Shown: positions 15,359 to 22,510 of the stretch, one piece after another
Numbering within the stretch: the first letter of the stretch is position 1
Layout of the letters: every line of letters starts with the position of its first letter
NCBI GenBank assembly: GCA_029558215.1
Contig: JAKQFZ010000346.1
Span: 1 to 32,250, forward strand
Direction: 5' to 3'
DNA: 32,250 nucleotides
Origin: Candidatus Omnitrophota bacterium
Lineage (GTDB): Bacteria; Hinthialibacterota; Hinthialibacteria; JAKQFZ01
Notes under the pieces: model-generated
What the model was told of the DNA's origin: nothing
The model's database searches: none
The model's input: the letters and a program-made list of their open reading frames with translations, nothing else
Program-made: the position numbers and the translations under genes

Positions 15359-16414
15359 TCACCCTTGTTCGAGGTATATCTTGGTTTCTCTTGGAGAGGC
15401 GTAGACCTCAGCGTCTCGGGTAAGATTCAAACGCTGGTATTCCTCACGCGAAATCTCGACATCCACCGATTCTCCCCAGTCGGTGATCAGCTCCACCTTG
15501 ACATAGGGGCCCGCTGGATTGATGTGCCGAACTGAGGCTCGAAAGCATCTGTCTCCGAAGGGCGAGTGATCGAGGATCATCTCGTGCGGTCTGACATAGA
15601 TGCTTGCTGTCTGTCCTTGTGCCTCTGCTGGGAGATCGAAAGCCATATTCCCGACGTGCGCCTTTCCCTCCGAGATCGTGCCGGGGAAGTGATTGACATT
15701 GCCAAGGAATTTGTAGACAAAAGCCGTTGCCGGTTGTTCATAGACTTCGACCGGCGTTCCACTCTGTACCACGGTGCCGTCCTTCATGATCACAACTCGG
15801 TCGGCGACCTCGAGCGCCTCTTCCTGGTCATGCGTGACGAAGACACTGGTGACGTGGATCTCATCATGCAAACGTCGCAACCAACGCCGAAGGCTCTTTC
15901 GAACCTGGGCATCCAACGCGCCGAAGGGTTCATCCAGAAGAAGCACCTTTGGCTCGACCGCCAAAGCGCGTGACAATGCCACACGCTGTCGCTGTCCACC
16001 GGACAACTGTGAAGGATACTGATCCGCAAGCCATTCGAGATGAACCAGCCCCAAGAGTTCCTGCACGCGGTCTTTGATCTCCTGCTCCGAGGGTCGGAAT
16101 CTTTTGGGCTTGACTCTGAGACCAAAGGCCACATTCTCAAACACGGTCATGTGTCGAAACAGGGCGTAGTGCTGAAATACAAAACCGACTCGACGCTCTT
16201 GAACGCGGTGATGTGTTGCGTCTTCACCATCGAACAGCACACGGCCTTCGTCAGCGTTCTCCAGTCCGGCGATAATTCGCAACAACGTGGTCTTCCCACA
16301 ACCTGACGGACCCAGCAGAGCGACCAGATCGCCCTTGGGTACCCGGAGGCTTACGTTATCCAATGCAGTGAACTCACCAAATCTCTTTGTGATGTTGCGA
16401 ACTTCAATGCCCAT
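15359..16414 (-). CDS. cysA: Sulfate/thiosulfate ABC transporter ATP-binding protein
   Basis: The 351-residue ATPase drives sulfate import with CysT and CysW. Walker A is GPSGCGKT (35-42), the signature is LSGGQRQRVALSRAL, and Walker B is LLLDEPFGALD, followed by the H-loop FVTHDQEEALEVAD. The C-terminal third is a TOBE-like domain with YVRPHEM, the usual CysA extension. The start ATG overlaps the end of cysW by 11 bases, so it is translated from the same mRNA. It is the last gene of the sbp-cysT-cysW-cysA operon. Sulfate versus thiosulfate or molybdate cannot be fixed from the ATPase alone, but the partner genes indicate sulfate. Confidence 0.95.
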   Translation of the reverse strand: MGIEVRNITKRFGEFTALDNVSLRVPKGDLVALLGPSGCGKTTLLRIIAGLENADEGRVLFDGEDATHHRVQERRVGFVFQHYALFRHMTVFENVAFGLRVKPKRFRPSEQEIKDRVQELLGLVHLEWLADQYPSQLSGGQRQRVALSRALAVEPKVLLLDEPFGALDAQVRKSLRRWLRRLHDEIHVTSVFVTHDQEEALEVADRVVIMKDGTVVQSGTPVEVYEQPATAFVYKFLGNVNHFPGTISEGKAHVGNMAFDLPAEAQGQTASIYVRPHEMILDHSPFGDRCFRASVRHINPAGPYVKVELITDWGESVDVEISREEYQRLNLTRDAEVYASPRETKIYLEQG

Positions 16415-17306
16415 CGGTTGCTTCCTCTCGAACTCCTGTCATGCGCCGTCCACTTCGTTCTGACTTCCACTCGACGACCGACTTCAGAGCCAGTGTCACC
16501 AAAGCCAAAAAAGCCAGCAGCGAAGCCACTGCAAAAGCGCCGACGAAGTTGTACTCGTTGTAAAGAATCTCCACATGCAGAGGAACGGTGTTGGTCAGTC
16601 CCCGGATATGTCCCGACACAACCGAGACGGCACCGAACTCACCCATCGCTCGCGCGTTGCAGAGGATGACGCCGTACAAGAGTCCCCATTTGATATTTGG
16701 CAGGGTCACACGGAAAAAGGTCTGCAGTCCCGTGGCACCCAGAACAAGTGCGGCCTCTTCCTCTTCGGTCCCTTGCTCTTGCATCAAGGGAATGAGTTCC
16801 CGAGCGACAAAAGGAAGTGTCACAAACGTGGTGACCAATGCGATGCCTGGTACCGCGTAGACGATCTTGAGATGATGTGCGGAAAGCCAGGGGCCGAGCA
16901 GCCCCTGTGATCCGAATATGAGGATGAAGACAAGTCCCGAGATGACCGGCGAGACAGAGAAGGGAAGGTCAATGAGTGTGATCAAGACCATCTTCCCGCG
17001 AAACTCGAACTTGGCGATCGCCCAAGCGGCAATGATTCCGAACAACGTGTTTAGAGGCACGGCAACCGCCACGGTAATCAGTGTGAGTCGAATGGCGGAG
17101 ATCGTGTCCGAATCTGCAAAAACGACCAGATAAGCTCGCAACCCCTTGGAAAGAGCCTGTGAGAATACGGTTACCAGCGGAAGGATGAGAAAGAAGACAA
17201 GAAAAGAAAGTGCCACCGCAATCAGTGCATACCGAATCACAGGCGGCTCTGTTATTGCCGACTGCGCGATAGGAATCCTGATGTCCTTTGCCTTTCTGTC
17301 CTTCAA
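16404..17306 (-). CDS. cysW: Sulfate ABC transporter permease CysW
   Basis: The protein has about 300 residues from this start and shows the CysW pattern: hydrophobic segments, DLPFSVSPVISGLVFILIFGSQG, and the ABC-interaction loop EEEAALVLGATGLQTFFRVTLPNIKWGLLYGV, plus RAMGEFGAVSVVSGHIRG. These correspond closely to E. coli CysW, which is 291 residues long. The open frame extends to a TTG at 17393, but that would overlap cysT by 65 bases and add unlike residues. I chose the TTG at 17306, which has AGGCAGG just upstream; a GTG at about 17240 is another option. Start confidence is low, function is secure. About six transmembrane segments. Confidence 0.9.
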   Translation of the reverse strand: MKDRKAKDIRIPIAQSAITEPPVIRYALIAVALSFLVFFLILPLVTVFSQALSKGLRAYLVVFADSDTISAIRLTLITVAVAVPLNTLFGIIAAWAIAKFEFRGKMVLITLIDLPFSVSPVISGLVFILIFGSQGLLGPWLSAHHLKIVYAVPGIALVTTFVTLPFVARELIPLMQEQGTEEEEAALVLGATGLQTFFRVTLPNIKWGLLYGVILCNARAMGEFGAVSVVSGHIRGLTNTVPLHVEILYNEYNFVGAFAVASLLAFLALVTLALKSVVEWKSERSGRRMTGVREEATDGH

Positions 17307-17328
17307 GTCTTCCTGCCTTGATCGGATC

Positions 17329-18162
17329 TCATTGTTCGCTGAAGCGCTGTGCAGTCTTCCACTGGATGATGTTGATGAGCAATAGAAGCACAAAGGATGC
17401 GACCAACATCATCGCTGCCAGCGTGGCAGCGCCCGCGAAGTCAAACTGCTCCAGTTTCGCTATGATGAGAAGCGGTGCTATTTCTGTTCTCATGGGCATG
17501 TTTCCGGAGATAAAAACCACCGAACCGTATTCACCCAGAGCTCGCGCGAATGCAAGTGTGAACCCTGTCAGAACTGCGGGTTGAAGACAGGGGAAGACGA
17601 CTTTCCAAAACGTTTGCCAGCGCGTTGCACCCAAGCACGCGGATGCTTCTTCGACTTCTGCCGCCAGATCCTGAAGTACTGGTTGAACGGTTCTGACGAC
17701 AAACGGCAGTCCAATGAAAGTCAGTGCAACCGTGATGCCCAGAGGCGTGAAAGCCACCTTGATGCCCAACGGTTCAAGCAGGCTTCCCATCCAGCCGTTC
17801 TTCGAATAGATGGCGGTCAATGAGATACCGGCAACTGCTGTCGGCAGTGCGAAAGGCAGATCCACAAGGGCGTCAATGAATCTCTTTCCAAACACTTCGT
17901 AGCGTACCAGAACCCAGGCAACAAGCAGTCCGAATATGGCGTTGATAGCAGCCGCAATGAGGGATGTGAGGAAGGTCAGTCGCAATGAAGCAATCACGCG
18001 CGGCGAACTGATTATCTGTCCAATCTCCCGCCAGCCGAGCGTTGCTGTCTTCACAAAGAGAAAAGACAAGGGAATGAGAACCAGGAGACACAGATAAGTC
18101 ATCGCCAGACCCATCGTCAAGCCGAATCCTGGGATGACACTGTTCTTCTTGATCCTGCTCAT
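17329..18162 (-). CDS. cysT: Sulfate ABC transporter permease CysT (CysU)
   Basis: The 277-residue protein starts at an ATG with GGAG 8 bases upstream and has the same length as E. coli CysT. The longer frame to 18243 would run over the hairpin between sbp and cysT and is rejected. Features are DLPFALPTAVAGISLTAIY, the EAA-type loop EEASACLGATRWQTFWKVVFPCLQP, and FARALGEYGSVVFISGNMPMRTE, typical of CysT. It has about six transmembrane helices and forms the channel with CysW. It follows sbp after 87 bases that contain a 14-bp perfect hairpin and precedes cysW with a 22-base gap to the chosen start. Confidence 0.95.
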   Translation of the reverse strand: MSRIKKNSVIPGFGLTMGLAMTYLCLLVLIPLSFLFVKTATLGWREIGQIISSPRVIASLRLTFLTSLIAAAINAIFGLLVAWVLVRYEVFGKRFIDALVDLPFALPTAVAGISLTAIYSKNGWMGSLLEPLGIKVAFTPLGITVALTFIGLPFVVRTVQPVLQDLAAEVEEASACLGATRWQTFWKVVFPCLQPAVLTGFTLAFARALGEYGSVVFISGNMPMRTEIAPLLIIAKLEQFDFAGAATLAAMMLVASFVLLLLINIIQWKTAQRFSEQ

Positions 18163-18184
18163 CGAGCGCTCCAAAGATCCTTGA

Positions 18185-18221
18185 GGACGGACACAGGATT
18201 TGATTCTTCCTGTGTCCGTCC
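18185..18221 (-). promoter_or_regulatory. 14-bp perfect hairpin between sbp and cysT
   Basis: GGACGGACACAGGA (18185-18198) and TCCTGTGTCCGTCC (18208-18221) form a perfect stem with a 9-base loop. It starts 28 bases downstream of the sbp stop. On the transcribed minus strand no T-run follows, so it looks less like a full terminator than a structure that stabilises or partially terminates the sbp message, giving more binding protein than permease. That role is known for malE-malF type operons and is inferred here. Confidence 0.6.
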
Positions 18222-18249
18222 CGCTTCGAAAACCATGAAACAAGAACCG

Positions 18250-19263
18250 CTAACTGCCGGGCTGGTAAATCTGGTCAAAAGTTCCCCCATCGCTAAAGTG
18301 TTCCTGTTGTGCTTTCTTCCATCCTCCGAAAGTCTGGTCAATTGTGAACATCTTGATGTCGGGGAACTGCTCCTTGTACTTATCGGCAACCGACTGAAGC
18401 CGGGGTCTGTAGTAGTGACGAGCGGCAATATCCTGTCCCGTTTCTGAGTACAGGAACCGAAGATACGCTTCGGCAATCTCAGTCGTACCATGCTTCTTGG
18501 CATTCTCAGTGACAATAGCGACAGACGGTTCTGCCAGGATGCTGACGCTCGGAATCACCAGTTCGACTTTGTCCACGCCGATCTCACGCAAGGCCAATAG
18601 CGCCTCGTTCTCCCAAGCGAGAAACACATCGCCGATTCCGCGCTGCACAAATGTCGTTGTCGCGCCACGAGCTGCTGAGTCCAGCACGGGAACATTCTTG
18701 AACAGTGCCTTCATGAAGTCGGTGATTTTCTCTTTGTCACCGCCAAACTTCTCTGAGGCGTGTCCCCAGGCGGCAAGGTAGTTCCAGCGCGCCCCGCCCG
18801 AGGTCTTCGGGTTGGGAGTGATTACCTCAATTCCAGGTTTCACCAAATCGTCCCAGTCTTTGATTCCCTTGGGGTTTCCTTTGCGCACCAGAAAGACAAC
18901 TGTGGAAACATAGGGTGAGCTGTTGTCGGGAAGCAAGGTCTGCCAGTTCTCCGGAAGCAGTTTTGCCTTTTCAACAATGGCATCAATGTCATAGGCGAGG
19001 GCAAGGGTGACAACGTCAGCTTCGAGACCACCGATGACGGCACGAGCTTGCGAACCGGAACCACCGTGCGACTGTCGAAGTGTCAGTTGGACACCAGTCT
19101 TTTCCTTCCAGTATGCACCAAAAGCCTGGTTAAACTCCTGGTAGAGTTCTCTCGTCGGATCATAGGAAGCGTTCAGAAACTCCGCCTGCGCCAGAGCGAC
19201 CTGACCAAGCATCACTCCGACAAACATCGCAACGAACACACTGACTGCCGAACCTCTCTTCAT
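18250..19263 (-). CDS. sbp: Periplasmic sulfate-binding protein
   Basis: The 337-residue protein carries a Sec signal peptide (KRGSAVSVFVAMFVGVMLGQVALAQA) and the classic sulfate-binding start FLNASYDPTRELY, with QSHGGSGSQARAVIGGL further on. It also has AYDIDAI, TPNPKTSGGARWNYLAAWGHA, and GDVFLAWENEALLAL, all conserved in Sbp/CysP. It delivers sulfate to CysT-CysW-CysA. GAGGT lies 9 bases before the ATG. A sigma-54 type promoter lies 53-69 bases upstream. It is the first gene of the operon. Thiosulfate-binding CysP is the alternative, but the pattern fits Sbp at least as well. Confidence 0.95.
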   Translation of the reverse strand: MKRGSAVSVFVAMFVGVMLGQVALAQAEFLNASYDPTRELYQEFNQAFGAYWKEKTGVQLTLRQSHGGSGSQARAVIGGLEADVVTLALAYDIDAIVEKAKLLPENWQTLLPDNSSPYVSTVVFLVRKGNPKGIKDWDDLVKPGIEVITPNPKTSGGARWNYLAAWGHASEKFGGDKEKITDFMKALFKNVPVLDSAARGATTTFVQRGIGDVFLAWENEALLALREIGVDKVELVIPSVSILAEPSVAIVTENAKKHGTTEIAEAYLRFLYSETGQDIAARHYYRPRLQSVADKYKEQFPDIKMFTIDQTFGGWKKAQQEHFSDGGTFDQIYQPGS

Positions 19264-19315
19264 GAATTCTGTACCTCATTGTCTGTTTTGCAGAGCCAAA
19301 CTCTATTGTATGTGT

Positions 19316-19332
19316 CGCAGTCGTTGTGCCAC
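19316..19332 (-). promoter_or_regulatory. Sigma-54 (-24/-12) promoter of the sulfate-uptake operon
   Basis: On the minus strand the sequence is TGGCAC (19326-19331), five bases, then CTGCG (19316-19320). The invariant GG and GC are separated by exactly 10 bases, and the -24 hexamer is perfect; the -12 element has one change (C for T) in TTGC. The inferred start site is near 19305, giving about a 42-base leader to sbp. The gene immediately upstream encodes a sigma-54 activator. Confidence 0.65.
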
Positions 19333-19400
19333 TTTCTCGACTAAGAAAGACAATGCTACATTTCACTGATATAGTTGATGTTATGGATCAAAGGCTGAAT

Positions 19401-19415
19401 CTCCAGGCGCTGGAG
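19401..19415 (-). promoter_or_regulatory. Candidate enhancer (UAS) palindrome for the sigma-54 activator
   Basis: CTCCAG (19401-19406), three bases, CTGGAG (19410-19415). Its centre lies about 103 bases upstream of the inferred start site, the usual distance for an activator site of sigma-54 promoters. Further weaker dyads are TTGAT...ATCAA (19375-19391), about 78 bases upstream, and CTTTCT...AGAAAG (19332-19349). No palindrome is repeated, so the match to a specific binding motif is unproven. Confidence 0.4.
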
Positions 19416-19474
19416 GGGCGTGAATCTGTAGTTAATGTATCAACACTGTTGCTGTTTTGTAGACACAAGAGTGC

Positions 19475-20476
19475 CTATTTCTTGTGGGCAACTCCGCACT
19501 TCTTCATCAACGCGTGGAAGGTGGTTCGATGAAGTCCTGTCTTGCGGGCAGCGAGACTGATGTTGTTGCCAGAGGCACGCAGCGCCTGTTCCAGGAAGCG
19601 TTGGATCATATCCCGCTCTGCTTGTTCCCGCGCCTCATGGAGCAGTGGCTTCATCTCCTCCCAAGTTGCAGGAACTGCCATCGTCGAAGCATTTCCAGAG
19701 TGAAACGGCATCGGAAGGTGCTCAACTTCGATACGATCGCTGTCACAGAGTATAGCCAGACACTCCACCACATTCTGAAGTTCCCGAATGTTGCCAGGCC
19801 ACGGATAGCGCTGCATCATTTCCAGCACTTCGGGAGAGAATTCCTTCGCACGAACGGGATTTCTAAGCCGAACACGCTCCAGAAAACTGTTTGCCAGTCG
19901 CGGGATGTCTCCAGTTCTCTCGCGCAGTGGAGGAAGATAGATGGGCACCACGTGAAGCCGATAGTAGAGATCGCTGCGGAAAGCCCCCTGCTCGACAAGA
20001 CAGGCAAGATCTTTGTTGGTCGCCGAGATCAGTCGGATATCAACGTGACTTTCCTCAGTGCCACCGACTCTCTTGACATGCCGTGACTCCAGCACACGCA
20101 GCAGTTTGCTCTGGGTTTCCAAACTGATATTTGCCAGCTCGTCAAGGAACAGCGTTCCCTTGTCAGCCAGTTCAAACAGGCCTGGTTTGTCCGCGATGGC
20201 ACCGGAAAAAGCACCGCGGACATGACCGAAGATTTCACTTTCCAGAAGTGCAGGAGCCAGAGCACTGCAATCGCAGGCAAGAAAAGGTTCTTTCTTGCGT
20301 GGACTCAGTTGATGGATCGCCTTGGCCACCATCTCCTTGCCCGTGCCGCTCTCGCCATAGATCAACACGCTACCACTCGTTGGGGCAACGCGGCGGATGA
20401 CCGTGAAGACTTCCGAGATCGGATGACTCTTCCCGATCATCCCTTCAAAACTATGGTGAGTCGAATCGGAATCCAC
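19475..20476 (-). CDS. Sigma-54-dependent activator without a sensory domain (PspF-like)
   Basis: The 333-residue protein begins directly with the AAA+ domain: Walker A GESGTGKE (41-48), GHVRGAFSGA (84-93), and Walker B TLFLDELAN (108-116). The second region of homology continues VKRVGGTEESHVDIRLISATN, and the C-terminus is a Fis-type HTH, SLAARKTGLHRTTFHALMKK. There is no receiver, GAF or PAS domain, so control must come from a partner protein, as for PspF. The sigma-54 contact motif reads GAFSGA instead of GAFTGA. A GTG start has AAGGA 9 bases upstream. It lies 22 bases after the parB stop and is followed after 142 bases by the sigma-54 promoter of sbp, the likely target. Confidence 0.92.
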   Translation of the reverse strand: MDSDSTHHSFEGMIGKSHPISEVFTVIRRVAPTSGSVLIYGESGTGKEMVAKAIHQLSPRKKEPFLACDCSALAPALLESEIFGHVRGAFSGAIADKPGLFELADKGTLFLDELANISLETQSKLLRVLESRHVKRVGGTEESHVDIRLISATNKDLACLVEQGAFRSDLYYRLHVVPIYLPPLRERTGDIPRLANSFLERVRLRNPVRAKEFSPEVLEMMQRYPWPGNIRELQNVVECLAILCDSDRIEVEHLPMPFHSGNASTMAVPATWEEMKPLLHEAREQAERDMIQRFLEQALRASGNNISLAARKTGLHRTTFHALMKKCGVAHKK

Positions 20477-20498
20477 TATTCAGTGTCCTTGCTCGTCG

Positions 20499-21413
20499 TC
20501 ACTCGTAGGTGGCTCCCACCTGCTTGAGTATGCGTTCGATGTCATCGTCTGTGTAGTACTCGATGACGATCCTTCCCCCGGGTCGCTCCTTGCCCTTCTT
20601 GCCACGTTTGGGGACAAGCGTGACTTTGGTTCCGAGAGCATCTCTCAGCGCTTCCTGAATGCCAAACATATCGGGGGACAGTTTTGGCGATGTTTTATCC
20701 TTGGTGCGGTGCGCTGTAGTCTTGCCAGGTGACTGGGCAAGCGCCTCGGTTTGTCGAACGCTCAGGCCATCGCGGACAATCTGCTTGAGAAGTTCCGTGC
20801 GCTTTATGGGGTTACTGACTGAGAGGAGTGCACGGGCATGACCTGCGGTGATCTCGCCGTTCGCAAGGCATCGCTGCTCGTCCGATGTCAACTCCAGAAG
20901 TCGCAGAGAATTGGCGACGGTACTTCGGCGTTTACCCACTTTCTGGGCAACCTGTTCCTGGGTAAGGCCAAAACGTTCCTGCAGTCTTGCATAGGCAGAG
21001 GCTTCCTCAAGAGGATTGAGATCTTCGCGCTGGAGATTCTCGATGAGCGCCAACTCCAACGTTTCTTCTTCTGTTGCTTCCCACACCACCACGGGAACAG
21101 TCTCCAGCCCCGCCACTTTTGATGCGCGAAGGCGCCGTTCTCCGGCAATGAGTTCGTAACGGCTTGTATCATCGGGATGACGCCGAACGACCAGCGGTTG
21201 CAGAATGCCCCGAGTCTTGATGGACTGAACCATCTCTTCGAGACTCTCCGGGTCGAACGTCTTGCGTGGCTGATTGCGATTGCATTCGATCCGATCGGGT
21301 GTCAGCCAAAGTACGTTGTGTTGATGTACTCTGCCCTCTTCAGATGTTTCGATCTTGGGAGTGGGTGTGTCCAACAATGCGGACAAGCCTCTACCCAACG
21401 CTTTCTTTTTCAT
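20499..21413 (-). CDS. parB: Chromosome-partitioning protein ParB/Spo0J
   Basis: The 304-residue ParB has RGLSALLD at the start, the CTPase/DNA-loading domain with GERRLRA (about residues 91-97) and IENLQREDLNPLEEA, and then a KorB-type HTH near QEQVAQKVGKRRSTVANSLRLL. It ends with a dimerisation segment, ERPGGRIVIEYYTDDDIERIL. It spreads from parS sites to organise the origin region. The start ATG overlaps the parA end by 23 bases, so the two are translationally linked. No exact parS (TGTTTCACGTGAAACA) is in the window. It is followed by the sigma-54 activator after 22 bases. Confidence 0.97.
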   Translation of the reverse strand: MKKKALGRGLSALLDTPTPKIETSEEGRVHQHNVLWLTPDRIECNRNQPRKTFDPESLEEMVQSIKTRGILQPLVVRRHPDDTSRYELIAGERRLRASKVAGLETVPVVVWEATEEETLELALIENLQREDLNPLEEASAYARLQERFGLTQEQVAQKVGKRRSTVANSLRLLELTSDEQRCLANGEITAGHARALLSVSNPIKRTELLKQIVRDGLSVRQTEALAQSPGKTTAHRTKDKTSPKLSPDMFGIQEALRDALGTKVTLVPKRGKKGKERPGGRIVIEYYTDDDIERILKQVGATYE

Positions 21414-22206
21414 GCGCGATTACCTCCATAGCCAATGAGCGGTACGCCTGCGCCGCACTTGATCCGGGAGCGTAGACCGCGATGGGTTGCCCGTGGCTCG
21501 GTGCCTCACTCAGCCGAACACTCCTTGGGATAGCCGTCTCAAAAACATGACGCCCATAGTGATGCCGAATCTCCTCGCCAACTTCCTTGGAAAGGTTGGT
21601 GCGGGCATCTGCCATCGTGAGCACAATTCCCTCCAGACGAAGCGCCGGGTTGAACTCCTGCTTGATCGCCGTAAATGTCCGAAGCAGATCGGTCAGCCCT
21701 TCCATGGCGTAGTATTCGCATTGAACCGGCAGAAGCAGACTGTCGGCAGCCATCAGTGCATTCACAGTCAGCAGTCCCAGAGAGGGCGGACAGTCCATGA
21801 TGACGTAGTCAACATTCGCTTCAGATGAATTGGGTGATGACTTCGACTGAACCGAAACCGAGTACTCGTCGAGCGCTTCTTTCAGGCGAGACTTTCCTTC
21901 GGGCTGTCTGAGAAGAAAGACCTCTGCCTCGGTCGTGTCATTGTTGGACGCCACCAGATCGAGCCCCCGAATCGGCGTCAGACACAGCACGTCGGCAATT
22001 CGGGCAGATTCGCTCAGCACGTTGCGAACGGTCTTCTGAAGGCTATGCCTGTCCAAGCCCAGTCCGCTGGTCGAGTTACCCTGAGGATCTAAGTCCACCA
22101 GGAGCACACGCCTTCCTTCCATGGCAAGATAGCAGGCGAGGTTGACACTTGTGGTCGTCTTTCCGACGCCACCCTTCTGGTTTGCGACAGCAATCTTTTT
22201 GAGCAA
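21391..22206 (-). CDS. parA: Chromosome-partitioning ATPase ParA/Soj
   Basis: The 271-residue ATPase has a deviant Walker A, KGGVGKTTT (11-19), LVDLDPQGNSTSGLG, and the Walker B region VIMDCPPSLGLLTVNAL. It also has PVQCEYYAMEGL, typical of chromosomal Soj proteins rather than plasmid ParA with long N-termini. It works with ParB to segregate the origin region. The start codon is TTG at 22206 with AGGAG 9 bases upstream. Transcription likely starts from TTGCGC..TATCTG (22244-22273 area); a GCTATC-A-GATAGC palindrome at 22239-22251 overlaps the -10, suggesting autoregulation (inference). Confidence 0.97.
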   Translation of the reverse strand: MLKKIAVANQKGGVGKTTTSVNLACYLAMEGRRVLLVDLDPQGNSTSGLGLDRHSLQKTVRNVLSESARIADVLCLTPIRGLDLVASNNDTTEAEVFLLRQPEGKSRLKEALDEYSVSVQSKSSPNSSEANVDYVIMDCPPSLGLLTVNALMAADSLLLPVQCEYYAMEGLTDLLRTFTAIKQEFNPALRLEGIVLTMADARTNLSKEVGEEIRHHYGRHVFETAIPRSVRLSEAPSHGQPIAVYAPGSSAAQAYRSLAMEVIAHEKESVG

Positions 22207-22238
22207 AATTCGAGACTCCTCAACAATATCCGAGAAAC

Positions 22239-22251
22239 GCTATCAGATAGC
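22239..22251 (-). promoter_or_regulatory. Palindrome overlapping the inferred parA promoter
   Basis: GCTATC (22239-22244), A, GATAGC (22246-22251). Outside it AAAC and GTTT repeat the symmetry with a two-base bulge. On the minus strand it follows TTGCGC by about 16-17 bases, and the -10-like TATCTG lies in it. A binding site for a repressor, possibly ParB or ParA, is inference. Confidence 0.4.
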
Positions 22252-22302
22252 ACGTTTGGCGAGCAAGCGCAAATGAGGGTAGCGGTATTTGCCATAGGCC
22301 TT

Positions 22303-22322
22303 GTGACAGTGCCAACTGTCAC
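22303..22322. promoter_or_regulatory. 8-bp perfect inverted repeat in the parA-atpA divergent region
   Basis: GTGACAGT (22303-22310), four bases, ACTGTCAC (22315-22322). It lies in the 304-base gap between divergent parA and atpA (22207-22510). The rest of the gap holds a weak -10-like TATTCT (22430-22435) with TG upstream for atpA, the parA palindrome, and no gene. The repeat could be an operator for either direction. Confidence 0.45.
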
Positions 22323-22510
22323 GCCTGCACGCACTGGCCTGCCCAGAATGACCCAATGAGTAGATTCTGATGGCTATCACGAATGCCACGTCAACTCTTG
22401 TTCCGTTTCCCCCGGACGCGCAAGTGTGCTATTCTTCTCTAAAAGGGCACAAGTCCTTTGCCGGAATCTATTCATGAACAGAGAAGCGACTCCACAATGG
22501 GAGATGGAAT

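Noticed and set aside
19354..19362. TGCTACATT as a plus-strand -10 like those of perR and ankyrin
   Set aside because: No -35 hexamer at the right distance and no plus-strand gene downstream.
22303..22331. TGGCAC on the minus strand upstream of parA as a second sigma-54 promoter
   Set aside because: No GC at the required 10-base distance from the GG.
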